From: Faecalicatena contorta
Lineage (GTDB): Bacteria > Bacillota > Clostridia > Lachnospirales > Lachnospiraceae
Direction: 5' to 3' (one strand)
DNA length: 64,000 bases
Assembly (NCBI RefSeq): GCF_039521745.1
Contig: NZ_BAAACT010000045.1
Shown here in pieces: positions 17,480-26,833 of this stretch (positions are counted from its first letter, which is position 1; every line of letters starts with the position of its first letter). The translations under genes were made by a program, and so were the position numbers. The notes under the pieces were generated by a model. The model saw nothing but the letters and a program-made list of their open reading frames with translations, was not told where the DNA came from and ran no database searches.

Positions 17480-18406
17480 ATGGAAGTGAACTTAATATTT
17501 CAAAGACTGCAGGTCGAGATCAACGGCGGCCTGACGGCATTGACAACGAAGGGACGGAACCTGACACCGGAAGATATGATTACTCTGGCCGTGTTTGCAG
17601 CTATTGGCCTGCTGTTTTGTTTTTTTGGGCTGAAGATGGTACGTTTCTGGGCTGCTTTCTTTGGCTTGATGATTGGAGTGACAGGCGGTACTTATGCGGC
17701 CTATTATTTTAATGTCAGTGATAATATTGCCTGGATTATAGGACTTGTTACAGGTGTAATCCTGGCGGTTCTGGGAGCGCGGTTTTATCTGGCGGGGGTC
17801 TTTGTTGTCGGGTGGTTCCTGGGAACCGCGGCCAGTGCTTACTTTATACAGCCGGCGGATTGGATCTATCTGCTTGTTTGTGTTGGAATCGGCCTGGTAA
17901 TCGGATTGATTACTCTGAAGTTCGCGGAGCCGGTCACGATGGTTATCACTTCACTGTTCGGTGGATTTACTGCGGGACAGGCGGTCTATGGGCTGCTTCC
18001 TCTGGAAAATGAGATTGTGCGGATTGCGGTTATCGCGGTACTGGTTATTCTGGGTGTGATCGTACAGTTCTTACTGGAATCCAAAAAGCGCAAAAGACTT
18101 CATCTGAAAAAAGCGGAAGAGATAAGGAAAAAGCATTCTACTGCCAACGAAGTGGACAAGGCAAGGGCTATGATAGACAATCTGGACAGTGCAGAGCCAG
18201 TTAAAAAGAAGAAGTCTGCTGCCGGCGCGGCAGCTGCAGCAGGGGCTGCTGCCAGTAAAGCGGCTGTGGAAGCAGAGAACGAAGCAGAGGCAGACGAAGC
18301 GTTCCTGAATGAAGATGAATTTATGGAAGACGATGATCTGCTGGATGAGGAAGATTATCTGGAAGATGATGATATTACTATTCTGGATCTGGACGATGAT
18401 AAATAG
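17480..18406 (+). CDS. Multi-pass membrane protein (TMEM198/DUF4203-like) with acidic tail
   Basis: A 308-residue protein with about seven hydrophobic helices between residues 30 and 200, with many small-residue repeats, resembling the TMEM198/DUF4203 fold. The cytoplasmic tail changes from basic (SKKRKRLHLKKAEEIRKKH) to an Ala-rich stretch and then a strongly acidic end rich in Asp and Glu. AAGGAGATT precedes the ATG. Function is unknown; similarity to the DUF4203 fold is a judgement from topology. Confidence 0.65.
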   Translation: MEVNLIFQRLQVEINGGLTALTTKGRNLTPEDMITLAVFAAIGLLFCFFGLKMVRFWAAFFGLMIGVTGGTYAAYYFNVSDNIAWIIGLVTGVILAVLGARFYLAGVFVVGWFLGTAASAYFIQPADWIYLLVCVGIGLVIGLITLKFAEPVTMVITSLFGGFTAGQAVYGLLPLENEIVRIAVIAVLVILGVIVQFLLESKKRKRLHLKKAEEIRKKHSTANEVDKARAMIDNLDSAEPVKKKKSAAGAAAAAGAAASKAAVEAENEAEADEAFLNEDEFMEDDDLLDEEDYLEDDDITILDLDDDK

Positions 18407-18574
18407 ACAGTGAGATTATAATACACTTTTAGTTCCAATTACAATAGTTTAAAATTAACTTAAAATGATTTTAAATGAACTTTAAATGAAACTTTAAATG
18501 AAAAAGTAAAGTCCGTTTTATGACACACCCTTTCTGATATGATGGATTCATATGAGAGAGAGGTGTGTTTTTTT

Positions 18575-18778
18575 ATGTCATTAAGAAAATCATTGCTGAG
18601 CGGAGCTGTCATGGGAATCGGAGCGGCTGTACTGTTGATTATGGCCGTACTGTATTGTTTTACCGAGGTACAGGTTCCGGGATATGTGTATATATTTGGA
18701 TGGATCGGAAGCATCCTGGCCATAGTGGATATAGTTGGAAAGATAGAACGGCAGGAAAATGGACAGAATATTAAATAA
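18575..18778 (+). CDS. Small two-helix membrane protein
   Basis: A 67-residue protein with two hydrophobic helices (about residues 9-27 and 34-53) and short polar ends. GAGAGAGGTG precedes the ATG at 18575; an in-frame ATG at 18539 has no ribosome-binding site. Just upstream (18448-18505) is a short run of imperfect TTTAAATGAAAC-type repeats. I do not recognise the family. Confidence 0.55.
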   Translation: MSLRKSLLSGAVMGIGAAVLLIMAVLYCFTEVQVPGYVYIFGWIGSILAIVDIVGKIERQENGQNIK

Positions 18779-18864
18779 ATATAAAACTAAATCGTAAAGC
18801 CCCTGAAATAAAGTAAAACACAGGACACTGAAAAAATGTGGCAGATGAAAAGACTGTGAATTTA

Positions 18865-18893
18865 TTGCCAGCCCTCTGACAAAGTTGTATAAT
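18865..18893 (+). promoter_or_regulatory. Promoter for the PHP-domain gene
   Basis: TTGCCA (18865-18870), 17 bases, TATAAT (18888-18893), about 37 bases before the start codon. Confidence 0.8.
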
Positions 18894-18929
18894 ACATATA
18901 AATATAAAAACTAAAAAGGGGGCTTACTT

Positions 18930-19760
18930 ATGAAGATTGATATGCACTGCCATGTAAAGGAAGGTTCTATAGACAGCAAAGTAAGCTTGGATGAATACAT
19001 TACGATTCTAAAGAGCAAAGGATTTCAGGGTATGGTGGTTACAGATCACAATACTTATAAGGGATACCGCTACTGGAAGCATCACATGAAGGGGAAGATC
19101 CATACCGATTTTATTGTATTGAAGGGAATCGAGTATGACACAAGGGATGCCGGACACATCCTGGTTATCATGCCGGAGGGGGTTAAGATGAGGCTGCTGG
19201 AGATGCGCGGCATGCCCGTATCCGTCCTGATTGACCTGGTGCACCGCAACGGCGGGATTCTCGGGCCTGCGCACCCATGCGGCGAGAAATATCTGAGCAT
19301 TACGAATACAAAGAGATTTTATACGAACCCTGAAGTGATGAAGCGTTTTGATTTTGTGGAAGTATTTAATTCCTGTGAATCCGCGGCATCCAATGCAGGC
19401 GCCAGGAAGCTGGCCGAAAAGTATGGTAAGGTTATGGTTGGTGGAAGCGACTCCCATAAGCCGGGCTGTGTGGGACGGGCCTATACCATTCTGCCCGAAC
19501 CGGTGAACTGCGAGACGGAACTAATCTCCATGATCCACAAAAAGACAAAGCTGGAGACCGGAGGAACGCTGTATGAGAAGACGACAAAAGACCGGATCGG
19601 GAAGGTCAATAAAGTGCTTGTCTACTCTTTCTGGTTTTATAACAAAGGCGGAGAACTTCTTAAACGCCACGGACGGAAAGAGAAGATGGAGGTAGAGAAC
19701 CCCATCGATCCCATTGATCCGATTGAAATGTACTATACAGGAGAACAAAAGCTGTCATAA
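18930..19760 (+). CDS. PHP-domain phosphoesterase
   Basis: A 276-residue metal-dependent hydrolase of the polymerase-and-histidinol-phosphatase fold. Metal-binding motifs appear in order: DMHCHV at the N-terminus, VTDHNTY, GPAHPCG and GGSDSHKPG, so the active site looks complete. Known relatives hydrolyse nucleoside or oligonucleotide phosphates; the substrate here is not known. The C-terminus ends with a repeated NPIDPIDPIE stretch that is not part of the domain. AAAAGGGGGC precedes the ATG, and a consensus promoter is close by. Confidence 0.88.
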   Translation: MKIDMHCHVKEGSIDSKVSLDEYITILKSKGFQGMVVTDHNTYKGYRYWKHHMKGKIHTDFIVLKGIEYDTRDAGHILVIMPEGVKMRLLEMRGMPVSVLIDLVHRNGGILGPAHPCGEKYLSITNTKRFYTNPEVMKRFDFVEVFNSCESAASNAGARKLAEKYGKVMVGGSDSHKPGCVGRAYTILPEPVNCETELISMIHKKTKLETGGTLYEKTTKDRIGKVNKVLVYSFWFYNKGGELLKRHGRKEKMEVENPIDPIDPIEMYYTGEQKLS

Positions 19761-19790
19761 GTGGCAGCTTTTGTGACGGTTGAGGCTTGT

Positions 19791-20675
19791 CTAATCTGTT
19801 AGGGCCTTTCTGTATTCTCCGGGGGTCTGCCTGTATTTGCGTTTAAAAAGCCTGTTAAAGTAGGAGAGATTGTCAAAACCCGTCCTTGTGGCAATCTCCA
19901 GTACAGATAAGCCGGAGGCGGCAAGCAGCCGGGCGGCCATGCTGAGGCGGTAGTCGTTCAGATATTCTGTGAACCCCATATCCATGTGGCTCTTAAAGAA
20001 TTTCATAAAATGGGATTTGCTGTAAAAAGTAAGGGCGGCCATATCCGCTATCGTGATCGTATCGGCATAGTGATCTTCAACATATTTTAAAATAGTTTTT
20101 AATTTTTCCAGAGATTTCGTCTTGATTTTTGTGGCGGAATCTCTGTTTGTCTGTGAGGAGACCAGCAGAAAAAAGAACTGGAAGAGATATCCTTTCACCG
20201 CCAGCTGGTATCCCTCCGGCCGGGCGGCGCATAAGTCATCAATATGGCTGATGCAGCCGGCAAGATCCGCATATGCGGAACAGGAGGGGGTGAGGAATGT
20301 GAGGACGGCGCGTTCTGCACACAGCAGAGGCTGCAGAAACTGTGTAGTACAGAGATCGCTGCTATCTGACACCAGCAGCTCGGGCTTAAACAGAATATTT
20401 TCGTACTCCATGCTGCATCCGTCTTTCTGTCGGATCGAGTGGAGCTGGCCGGGAAGGATGAAGACGATATCACCGGCGGCAATGTCCCGGGTCTGAAGGT
20501 TAACGGATACCTGGCCCTGTCCTTTTTTAATAACAATAAATTCAATTTCTTCGTGCCAGTGGAGTGGAACCTGTATAAAATCAAGCGGAATGGAACATAG
20601 ATAAGTATTATAAGGAAAATCAGCATTTGTATGGGATTTGGTTTCATGGTAATTCTGGTACTCCGTGATATTCAA
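19791..20675 (-). CDS. AraC-family regulator with cupin sensor domain
   Basis: N-terminal cupin-like ligand-binding domain (VPLHWHEEIEFIVIKKGQGQ) and C-terminal double helix-turn-helix (TIADMAALTFYSKSHFMKFF and the signature block FDNLSYFNRLFKRKYRQTPG). It starts with TTG at 20675, preceded by GCGAGGGAT. It is divergent from the glycogen phosphorylase gene, with 248 bases and two palindromic repeats in between, so it may regulate the maltodextrin genes, but nothing in the sequence proves this. Confidence 0.88.
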   Translation of the reverse strand: MNITEYQNYHETKSHTNADFPYNTYLCSIPLDFIQVPLHWHEEIEFIVIKKGQGQVSVNLQTRDIAAGDIVFILPGQLHSIRQKDGCSMEYENILFKPELLVSDSSDLCTTQFLQPLLCAERAVLTFLTPSCSAYADLAGCISHIDDLCAARPEGYQLAVKGYLFQFFFLLVSSQTNRDSATKIKTKSLEKLKTILKYVEDHYADTITIADMAALTFYSKSHFMKFFKSHMDMGFTEYLNDYRLSMAARLLAASGLSVLEIATRTGFDNLSYFNRLFKRKYRQTPGEYRKALTD

Positions 20676-20796
20676 AACGATCCCTCGCTTTCTGTAGTAA
20701 TGTAGTTGATTTATGAAAGAATGATAGTATTGTACTATAATTTAAGAGTATTTTGCAAGAAAATGAACAGGAATCGTATTAAAATGCATAACATAG

Positions 20797-20832
20797 GTTA
20801 CTGTTCACGGCCCAGGGGCCGCGCATAGTAAC
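20797..20832. repeat. Palindromic repeat family B, copy in the AraC-glgP gap
   Basis: GTTACTGTTCACGGCCC (20797-20813) faces GGGCCGCGCATAGTAAC (20816-20832) with two mismatched pairs and a 2-base loop. Confidence 0.8.
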
Positions 20833-20840
20833 TAACATAG

Positions 20841-20870
20841 GTAACAGTTCAGGCCTTCCTGGACTGTTTC
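20841..20870. repeat. Palindromic repeat family A, degenerate copy 3
   Basis: GTAACAGTTCAGGCC (20841-20855) is a perfect family A left arm, while the right arm CCTGGACTGTTTC has two changes. It stands 8 bases from a family B copy; AACATAGGT precedes both. Confidence 0.7.
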
Positions 20871-20923
20871 TGACATAGACTTAATGTAAGGCCAATTGGA
20901 GTTTATATGAAAGGAGTAATATT

Positions 20924-23176
20924 ATGAGTATACAGGATACTTTGACACAGAAACTGGGGAAAGAAATATCAGAAGCTTCTAACGAGGAGATATATTCCGC
21001 ACTTCTGGAGACCGTGCAGGAAATGGCCCGGCAAAAAGAGAGAAACGGCGGCAAAAAGAAGCTATATTATATTTCTGCTGAATTTTTAATTGGAAAATTA
21101 CTCTCCAACAATATGATCAATCTGGGCATTTACAATGAGGTTCGGGATGTTCTCGCGGGAAACGGCAGAGACATCTGTGAGATCGAAGAAATCGAGCCTG
21201 AGCCATCCCTGGGAAATGGGGGACTTGGAAGGCTGGCGGCCTGTTTTCTGGACTCGATCGCTACGCTGGGGCTGAACGGGGACGGAATCGGCCTGAATTA
21301 TCATTTCGGCCTGTTTAAGCAGGAGTTTGAAGAGGAACTGCAGAAAGAGACCCCGAATCCATGGATAGAGAAGCAGAGCTGGCTGACAAAAACAGATGTG
21401 TCCTATCCGGTCAGCTTTAGAGGAATGACACTGAATTCCAGAATGTATGATATTGAAGTTACGGGATACAACAATATAACAAACAAGCTGCATCTCTTTG
21501 ATGTGGAGACTGTAGATGAGAGTATTGTGGAGGATGGGATTGAATTTGATAAGAAGGACATCGCCAGAAATCTGACTCTGTTTTTGTATCCGGATGACAG
21601 TGATGAGAATGGACGCCTGCTGCGTATTTATCAGCAGTATTTTATGGTCAGCAACGGTGCAAGGCTTATTCTGGATGAATGTGAAGAAAAAGGCTGCAGA
21701 CTCTATGACCTGCCGGATTACGCGGTCATACAGATCAACGATACGCATCCGACAATGGTGATCCCGGAGCTGATCCGACTGCTGATGGAGCGGGGGCTGG
21801 AGATGGATGAAGCTATCGATGTTGTTTCACGCACCTGTGCCTATACAAACCATACGATCCTGGCAGAGGCGCTGGAGAAATGGCCGTTGGACTATCTGAA
21901 AAAGGTGGTGCCCCAGCTGGTTCCTATCATCGAAGTGCTGGACGATAAGGTGAGAAGAAAGTATGCGGATGAGAGTGTGGCTGTTATAGACAGAAAGGAT
22001 ACGGTTCATATGGCTCATATCGATATCCATTACGGATTCAGCGTGAATGGGGTTGCATCTCTGCACACCGAGATTCTCAAAGATAATGAGCTGCATCATT
22101 TTTATAAGATTTATCCGGAAAAATTCAATAATAAAACGAACGGAATTACATTCAGAAGATGGCTGCTCCACTGCAATCCCCTGCTCACTGAAATGCTTGA
22201 TTTTATTGTGGGTACGGGATATCGGTCTGATGCAAAACAGCTGGAAAGGCTGATGAATTTCCGAGGGGATAAAAGTGTACTGAGCCGTCTCCTGGAAATA
22301 AAGAAGGAGAATAAGAAGGTTCTCTGCAGTTATCTAAAAGATACTCAGGGGCTTGAGCTGAATTCGGATTCCATTTTTGATATCCAGGTAAAACGTCTCC
22401 ACGAATACAAGCGCCAGCAGATGAATGCCCTGTATGTGATCCACAAATATCTGGAAATCAAAGCGGGCAGACGGCCGTCCACTCCGATTACCGTCATCTT
22501 CGGGGCAAAAGCCGCGCCGGCCTATGTAATTGCAAAGGACATCATCCATATGATTTTATGTCTTCAGGAGATCATCAACAAGGATAAAGAGGTAAGCCCT
22601 TATCTCCAGGTGGTTATGGTAGAGAATTATAACGTGACGAAAGCGGAAAAACTGATCCCTGCCTGTGATATTTCCGAGCAGATTTCTCTGGCATCCAAGG
22701 AGGCCAGCGGAACCGGAAATATGAAGTTCATGCTGAACGGCGCTGTTACGCTGGGCACGGAAGACGGCGCCAATGTGGAAATCCACCAACTGGTGGGGGA
22801 TGATAATATTTTTGTATTCGGAGCATCCAGCGATGAAGTCATTGAACACTATGCAAAGGCAGACTATGTGTCCCGGGATTTCTATGAAAAAGATCAGGAT
22901 ATCAAGGCGGCCGTGGACTTTATCACCAGCAAAAAAATGCTGGCGGTGGGGAATGGGGAAAACTTAAAGCGCCTGCAGAAAGAACTGCTGAGCAAGGACT
23001 GGTTTATGACACTTTTGGACTTCAAGGAGTATGTGAAGAAAAAAGAGGAAGCGCTCAAAGCTTATGAGAACAGGACCGAGTGGGCGAAGAAGATGTTGGT
23101 AAATATTGCAAAGGCGGGATATTTTTCCTCAGACAGGACAATAGAGGAATATAATAGAGATATCTGGAAACTATAA
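20924..23176 (+). CDS. glgP: Glycogen/maltodextrin phosphorylase
   Basis: Releases glucose-1-phosphate from alpha-1,4-glucans with pyridoxal phosphate. Conserved blocks include SLGNGGLGRLAACFLDS, QINDTHPTMVIPELIR, NGITFRRWL, DIQVKRLHEYKRQ and the PLP-lysine signature EASGTGNMKFMLNGA. At 750 residues it is of the shorter bacterial type. AAAGGAG precedes the ATG. It is the first gene of a maltodextrin cluster with an ABC importer and malQ, so it would degrade imported oligosaccharides or stored glycogen. Confidence 0.96.
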   Translation: MSIQDTLTQKLGKEISEASNEEIYSALLETVQEMARQKERNGGKKKLYYISAEFLIGKLLSNNMINLGIYNEVRDVLAGNGRDICEIEEIEPEPSLGNGGLGRLAACFLDSIATLGLNGDGIGLNYHFGLFKQEFEEELQKETPNPWIEKQSWLTKTDVSYPVSFRGMTLNSRMYDIEVTGYNNITNKLHLFDVETVDESIVEDGIEFDKKDIARNLTLFLYPDDSDENGRLLRIYQQYFMVSNGARLILDECEEKGCRLYDLPDYAVIQINDTHPTMVIPELIRLLMERGLEMDEAIDVVSRTCAYTNHTILAEALEKWPLDYLKKVVPQLVPIIEVLDDKVRRKYADESVAVIDRKDTVHMAHIDIHYGFSVNGVASLHTEILKDNELHHFYKIYPEKFNNKTNGITFRRWLLHCNPLLTEMLDFIVGTGYRSDAKQLERLMNFRGDKSVLSRLLEIKKENKKVLCSYLKDTQGLELNSDSIFDIQVKRLHEYKRQQMNALYVIHKYLEIKAGRRPSTPITVIFGAKAAPAYVIAKDIIHMILCLQEIINKDKEVSPYLQVVMVENYNVTKAEKLIPACDISEQISLASKEASGTGNMKFMLNGAVTLGTEDGANVEIHQLVGDDNIFVFGASSDEVIEHYAKADYVSRDFYEKDQDIKAAVDFITSKKMLAVGNGENLKRLQKELLSKDWFMTLLDFKEYVKKKEEALKAYENRTEWAKKMLVNIAKAGYFSSDRTIEEYNRDIWKL

Positions 23177-23211
23177 AAAGGTATAATACTGGCTTCAGAA
23201 AACAGCCTGGG

Positions 23212-23314
23212 CATTGCACCGTAGAAGCTCTAATGACGGGGTGCACAGTGCACCGCAAAGCAATGTAAAAATAGAAGGCAGTTGGGACGGCGTCTTGCGG
23301 CGGAGGCCCGTCCC
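23212..23314. other. Hairpins between glgP and malE
   Basis: GGTGCACAGTGCACC (23240-23254) is a near-perfect palindrome inside CATTGC/GCAATG arms (23212 and 23260); GGGACGG (23284) pairs with CCGTCCC (23308). They may end the glgP transcript; none has a T-run. The remaining sequence to malE holds a TATAAT (23401) and the operator below. Confidence 0.5.
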
Positions 23315-23433
23315 GAATCTCAATACACCTGTACAAATTGCACAAAATACGTAAGAAAAAACTGTGAGAAATTACAGAATCTTAATTCTGGGATTGCAAT
23401 TATAATGTGGCAGGTGTATATTTAATATCAGGA

Positions 23434-23473
23434 TTGGAAACGTTACCGAGATCGATACCGATAACGATTCCAA
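23434..23473. promoter_or_regulatory. Candidate LacI-type operator upstream of malE
   Basis: Half-sites TTGGAAACGTTACCG and CGATAACGATTCCAA are inverted (13 of 15 positions), spaced by 10 bases, and contain the AACGTT-like core recognised by many LacI/MalR proteins. The site lies 50-90 bases before malE and downstream of a TATAAT box. The LacI gene at 28452 is the likely binder, by inference. Confidence 0.55.
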
Positions 23474-23520
23474 AACAAAAGGAAACAAGAAAAAGTTTAT
23501 TCAGAAAAGGAGAACTAAGT

Positions 23521-24882
23521 ATGAAGATGAAAAAGTTTTTATCAGTTGCACTGGCAGCAGCGATGACTGCAGGGCTTTTAGCCGGATGCGGGAGTAATAA
23601 AACAGATTCCGCATCCTCCGAATCATCCAAAAAAGATGATAAAGGTTCCGTCTATTATTTAAGCTTTAAGCCGGAGCAGGCAGAACAGTGGGAAGCAGTT
23701 GCCAAAGCTTATACGGAGGAGACCGGGGTGCAGGTAAAAGTGCAGACTGCGGCTTCCGGAACCTATGAGCAGACGCTGAAGTCCGAGATTGCCAAGAAAG
23801 ATGCTCCCACGCTGTTCCAGGTCAATGGACCGGTGGGATACCAGAACTGGAAAGACTACTGCATGGATTTGTCTGACACAGATCTGTACTCCTGGCTGAA
23901 TGACAAGGATATGGCTATTAAGGGCGAAGACGGAGGCATATACGGTATTCCATACGCGGTGGAAGGATACGGCATCATCTACAATGAAGAGATTATGGAT
24001 AAATACTTTGCTCTGGACGGCGCGAAGGCTTCCTCTATCGAAGAGATCAACAATTTTGAGAAGTTAAAAGAAGTGACCGAGGACATGACTGCCAAGAAAG
24101 ACCAGCTGGGCATTGAAGGCGTATTTGCCTCCACATCCTTTGCCCCCGGCGAGGACTGGAGATGGCAGACACATCTGATGAACCTTCCGATCTATTATGA
24201 GTATCAGGATAAAGAGGTGAAAGATGAGAAAGAGATTACTTTTGAATATAACGAAGAGTTTAAGAATATTTTTGATCTTTATCTGAACAATTCCGTTACA
24301 GAGCCGGCTATGTTAGGTTCTAAGACCGTTTCCGATTCCATGGCTGAATTTGCGCTTGGAAAAGCAGCGATGGTACAGAACGGCAACTGGGCCTGGGGAG
24401 ACATCAGCGGCGTTGACGGCAATACAGTAAAAGAAGATAAGATCAAGTATCTTCCGATCTATACAGGCATCAAAGGAGAAGAGAAACAGGGCTTATGCGT
24501 AGGCGGCGAGAACTATTTCTGCATCAACAGCGAGGCTTCCGAGGCAGACCAGAAGGCATCTCTGGATTTCATCCAGTGGCTCTTCAGTTCTGAGGAAGGC
24601 AAAGACAAAGTAACAAATGAACTGGGATTTATCACACCGTTTAACACCTTTGAGGACGACCAGAAGCCGACCGACCCGCTGGCACAGGAAGTGATCCGCT
24701 ATATGGAGAATCCAGACCTGACAAGTGTATCCTGGGACTTCCAGACATTCCCGAGCCAGACATTCAAAGACAACCTTGGGGCATCACTCCTGGAATATGC
24801 GTCAGGTAATAAGGAATGGAACACAGTTGTGACAGAGTGTATCGAAGACTGGAAAGCAGAAAAAGAAGCAACAGCTGAATAA
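23521..24882 (+). CDS. malE: Maltodextrin ABC transporter substrate-binding lipoprotein
   Basis: Extracellular solute-binding protein (family 1) with a signal peptide and lipobox LLAGC (Cys23), hence lipid-anchored. The block VEGYGIIYNEEIMDKY and the later ALGKAAMVQNGNWAWGD are typical of maltose/oligosaccharide binders. The start at 23521 follows AAAAGGAGAAC; the frame extends upstream over the operator without a ribosome-binding site. The following permease pair and malQ support malto-oligosaccharides as ligand. Confidence 0.9.
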   Translation: MKMKKFLSVALAAAMTAGLLAGCGSNKTDSASSESSKKDDKGSVYYLSFKPEQAEQWEAVAKAYTEETGVQVKVQTAASGTYEQTLKSEIAKKDAPTLFQVNGPVGYQNWKDYCMDLSDTDLYSWLNDKDMAIKGEDGGIYGIPYAVEGYGIIYNEEIMDKYFALDGAKASSIEEINNFEKLKEVTEDMTAKKDQLGIEGVFASTSFAPGEDWRWQTHLMNLPIYYEYQDKEVKDEKEITFEYNEEFKNIFDLYLNNSVTEPAMLGSKTVSDSMAEFALGKAAMVQNGNWAWGDISGVDGNTVKEDKIKYLPIYTGIKGEEKQGLCVGGENYFCINSEASEADQKASLDFIQWLFSSEEGKDKVTNELGFITPFNTFEDDQKPTDPLAQEVIRYMENPDLTSVSWDFQTFPSQTFKDNLGASLLEYASGNKEWNTVVTECIEDWKAEKEATAE

Positions 24883-24907
24883 AGAAAACAAGGAGGCGTC
24901 CGGAAAA

Positions 24908-25054
24908 CCTTACTATCCACGGGGCCGTGCACCAGGCTGCACGGCATCCGAGCCAATTAAGTGATGGGGCGGGCATCTGGCTTTTCGCCACTGGCGACTT
25001 TGAATGAGCCAGATGCCGTTGCTATGCGCGGCCAACAGGCCGTGAATAGTAACC
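24908..25054. repeat. Compound palindromic element (family B) between malE and malF
   Basis: A canonical family B unit lies at 25018-25053 (GTTGCTATGCGCGGCC / GGCCGTGAATAGTAAC). A half-arm TTACTATCCACGG at 24910 is complementary to CCGTGAATAGTAA at 25040, so the whole stretch can fold as one. Within it are GCCGTGCA/TGCACGGC (24924, 24938) and GGCATCTGGCT/AGCCAGATGCC (24972, 25007) with a nested TCGCCA/TGGCGA. Confidence 0.85.
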
Positions 25055-25101
25055 GGAAAATCAGTCTGCCTCACCCTCAAATACAGAACAGGAGGAGTAT
25101 T

Positions 25102-25944
25102 ATGCAGAAGACATATAAAAAATATTTTTGCATATTCGTGCTTCCGACACTGATTGCATTTACATTATTTTTCGTGATTCCATTTGTTCTTGGTATCGGA
25201 TTATCATTCTGTAAATTTACCACAGTGACAAATGCAAGATGGGTTGGATTAGAAAACTATCTGAAGGCATTTTCAAATAAAGACTTTTTGAATGCCCTCT
25301 GGTTTACCGTAAAGTTTACAATTGTTTCTGTCATCAGCATTAATGTAATCGCCTTTATCTTTGCATATGCGCTGACAAGAGGAATCAAGGGAACAAATCT
25401 GTTCCGTACTACATTTTTTATGCCGAACTTAATCGGCGGTATCGTGCTCGGTTATATCTGGCAGCTGATGATCAACGGCGTGCTTGCCAGATTCGGAGTG
25501 ACCATAACGACAGATGCGAAATACGGATTCTGGGGCCTGATTATTCTCATGAACTGGCAGCTTATCGGATATATGATGATTATCTATATCGCGGGCATCC
25601 AGAATATCCCCACAGAACTGGTGGAGGCCGCCAAGATTGACGGGGCCACAAAGCTGCAGGCGCTGTTTAAGGTGACCATACCGATGGTGATGTCCTCCGT
25701 GACGATCTGCCTGTTTCTGACTCTGACCAACTCCTTCAAGCTCTTTGACCAGAACCTGGCGCTGACTGCAGGTGCCCCGTCCAAGAAGACGGCAATGCTG
25801 GCGCTGGACATTTATACGACTTTCTATAATAGAAACGGATGGGAGGGCGTAGGTCAGGCAAAAGCGGTTATTTTCTTTGTAATAGTAGGAATCCTGGCGC
25901 TGACGCAGCTCTATTTCACGCGAAATAAGGAGGTGGAAAGCTAA
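25102..25944 (+). CDS. malF: Maltodextrin ABC transporter permease (MalF-type)
   Basis: A 280-residue inner-membrane permease with six predicted helices and the ATPase-contact EAA loop (LVEAAKIDGATKLQALFKVT). ACAGGAGGAG precedes the ATG at 25102; the upstream frame runs through the palindromic element and is not coding. It overlaps the next permease by one base (TAATG). No ATPase gene is in the cluster. Confidence 0.92.
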   Translation: MQKTYKKYFCIFVLPTLIAFTLFFVIPFVLGIGLSFCKFTTVTNARWVGLENYLKAFSNKDFLNALWFTVKFTIVSVISINVIAFIFAYALTRGIKGTNLFRTTFFMPNLIGGIVLGYIWQLMINGVLARFGVTITTDAKYGFWGLIILMNWQLIGYMMIIYIAGIQNIPTELVEAAKIDGATKLQALFKVTIPMVMSSVTICLFLTLTNSFKLFDQNLALTAGAPSKKTAMLALDIYTTFYNRNGWEGVGQAKAVIFFVIVGILALTQLYFTRNKEVES

Positions 25945-26816
25945 TGGCTGGAAAGAAGAGAAAACAGGAAGAAGTACAGACAATGGAAGTATCAAAAGGC
26001 ACAGGGGCTTTGATGACCGTGATCTTTGCCGTACTGGCCCTGGTATTTATATTCCCGATTATCCTGGTATTTATCAACTCTTTTAAGAGTAAGCTTTATA
26101 TCAGCGACCAGCCTTTTGCACTTCCCAGCAGCGATACGTTCGTGGGCCTGAATAACTATATTGACGGCGTGGCTAAAACAGGGCTGATCAAGGCGGCCGG
26201 ATATTCCATCTTCATAACGGTATTTTCCGTGTTGCTGATCGTACTGCTGACGGCGATGACGGCATGGTGGCTGACACGGGTAAAAAGCAAAATATCTACG
26301 GTCTTGTATTATCTGTTTGTTTTTGCTATGATTGTACCGTTCCAGATGGTGATGTTTACGCTGTCCAAGGTGACAGATACGTTAAATCTGGGAAATCCGG
26401 TGGGGATCATCTTTGTATATGTAGGGTTTGGAGCGGGATTATCGGTGTTTATGTTTGCAGGTTTTATCAAGGCGATACCGATTTCTCTGGAGGAAGCGGC
26501 CATGATTGACGGCTGCACGCCGATCCAGACATTTTTCAGGATTGTGCTGCCGGTACTAAAGCCGACTGCAATTACCGTTGCAATTCTGAATGCGATGTGG
26601 ATATGGAACGATTATCTGCTCCCCCTGCTTGTATTGGGAAGCGATTATCAGACGATCCCGATTGCAGTGCAGTATCTCAGGGGCGGATATGGTTCGGTGG
26701 ATATGGGAGCCATGATGGGTATGCTGGTTCTGGCAATCCTGCCGATCATCGTATTCTACCTGCTCTGCCAGAAATATATTATTAAAGGTGTGGCTGCAGG
26801 GGTAGTGAAAGGTTAA
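25944..26816 (+). CDS. malG: Maltodextrin ABC transporter permease (MalG-type)
   Basis: A 290-residue permease with a basic N-terminus (KKRKQ) and about six helices. The EAA loop is SLEEAAMIDGCTPIQTFFRI. It partners MalF to form the pore; an ATPase from elsewhere must drive it, as is known for MsmK/MsmX-type shared ATPases in Firmicutes. Translation is coupled to malF by the TAATG overlap. Confidence 0.92.
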   Translation: MAGKKRKQEEVQTMEVSKGTGALMTVIFAVLALVFIFPIILVFINSFKSKLYISDQPFALPSSDTFVGLNNYIDGVAKTGLIKAAGYSIFITVFSVLLIVLLTAMTAWWLTRVKSKISTVLYYLFVFAMIVPFQMVMFTLSKVTDTLNLGNPVGIIFVYVGFGAGLSVFMFAGFIKAIPISLEEAAMIDGCTPIQTFFRIVLPVLKPTAITVAILNAMWIWNDYLLPLLVLGSDYQTIPIAVQYLRGGYGSVDMGAMMGMLVLAILPIIVFYLLCQKYIIKGVAAGVVKG

Positions 26817-26833
26817 CAGAAAGGGGAAACGCG

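Noticed and set aside
18448..18505. Short TTTAAATGAAAC-type tandem repeats as an origin-like iteron array
   Set aside because: Only three or four imperfect units, no replication gene nearby.
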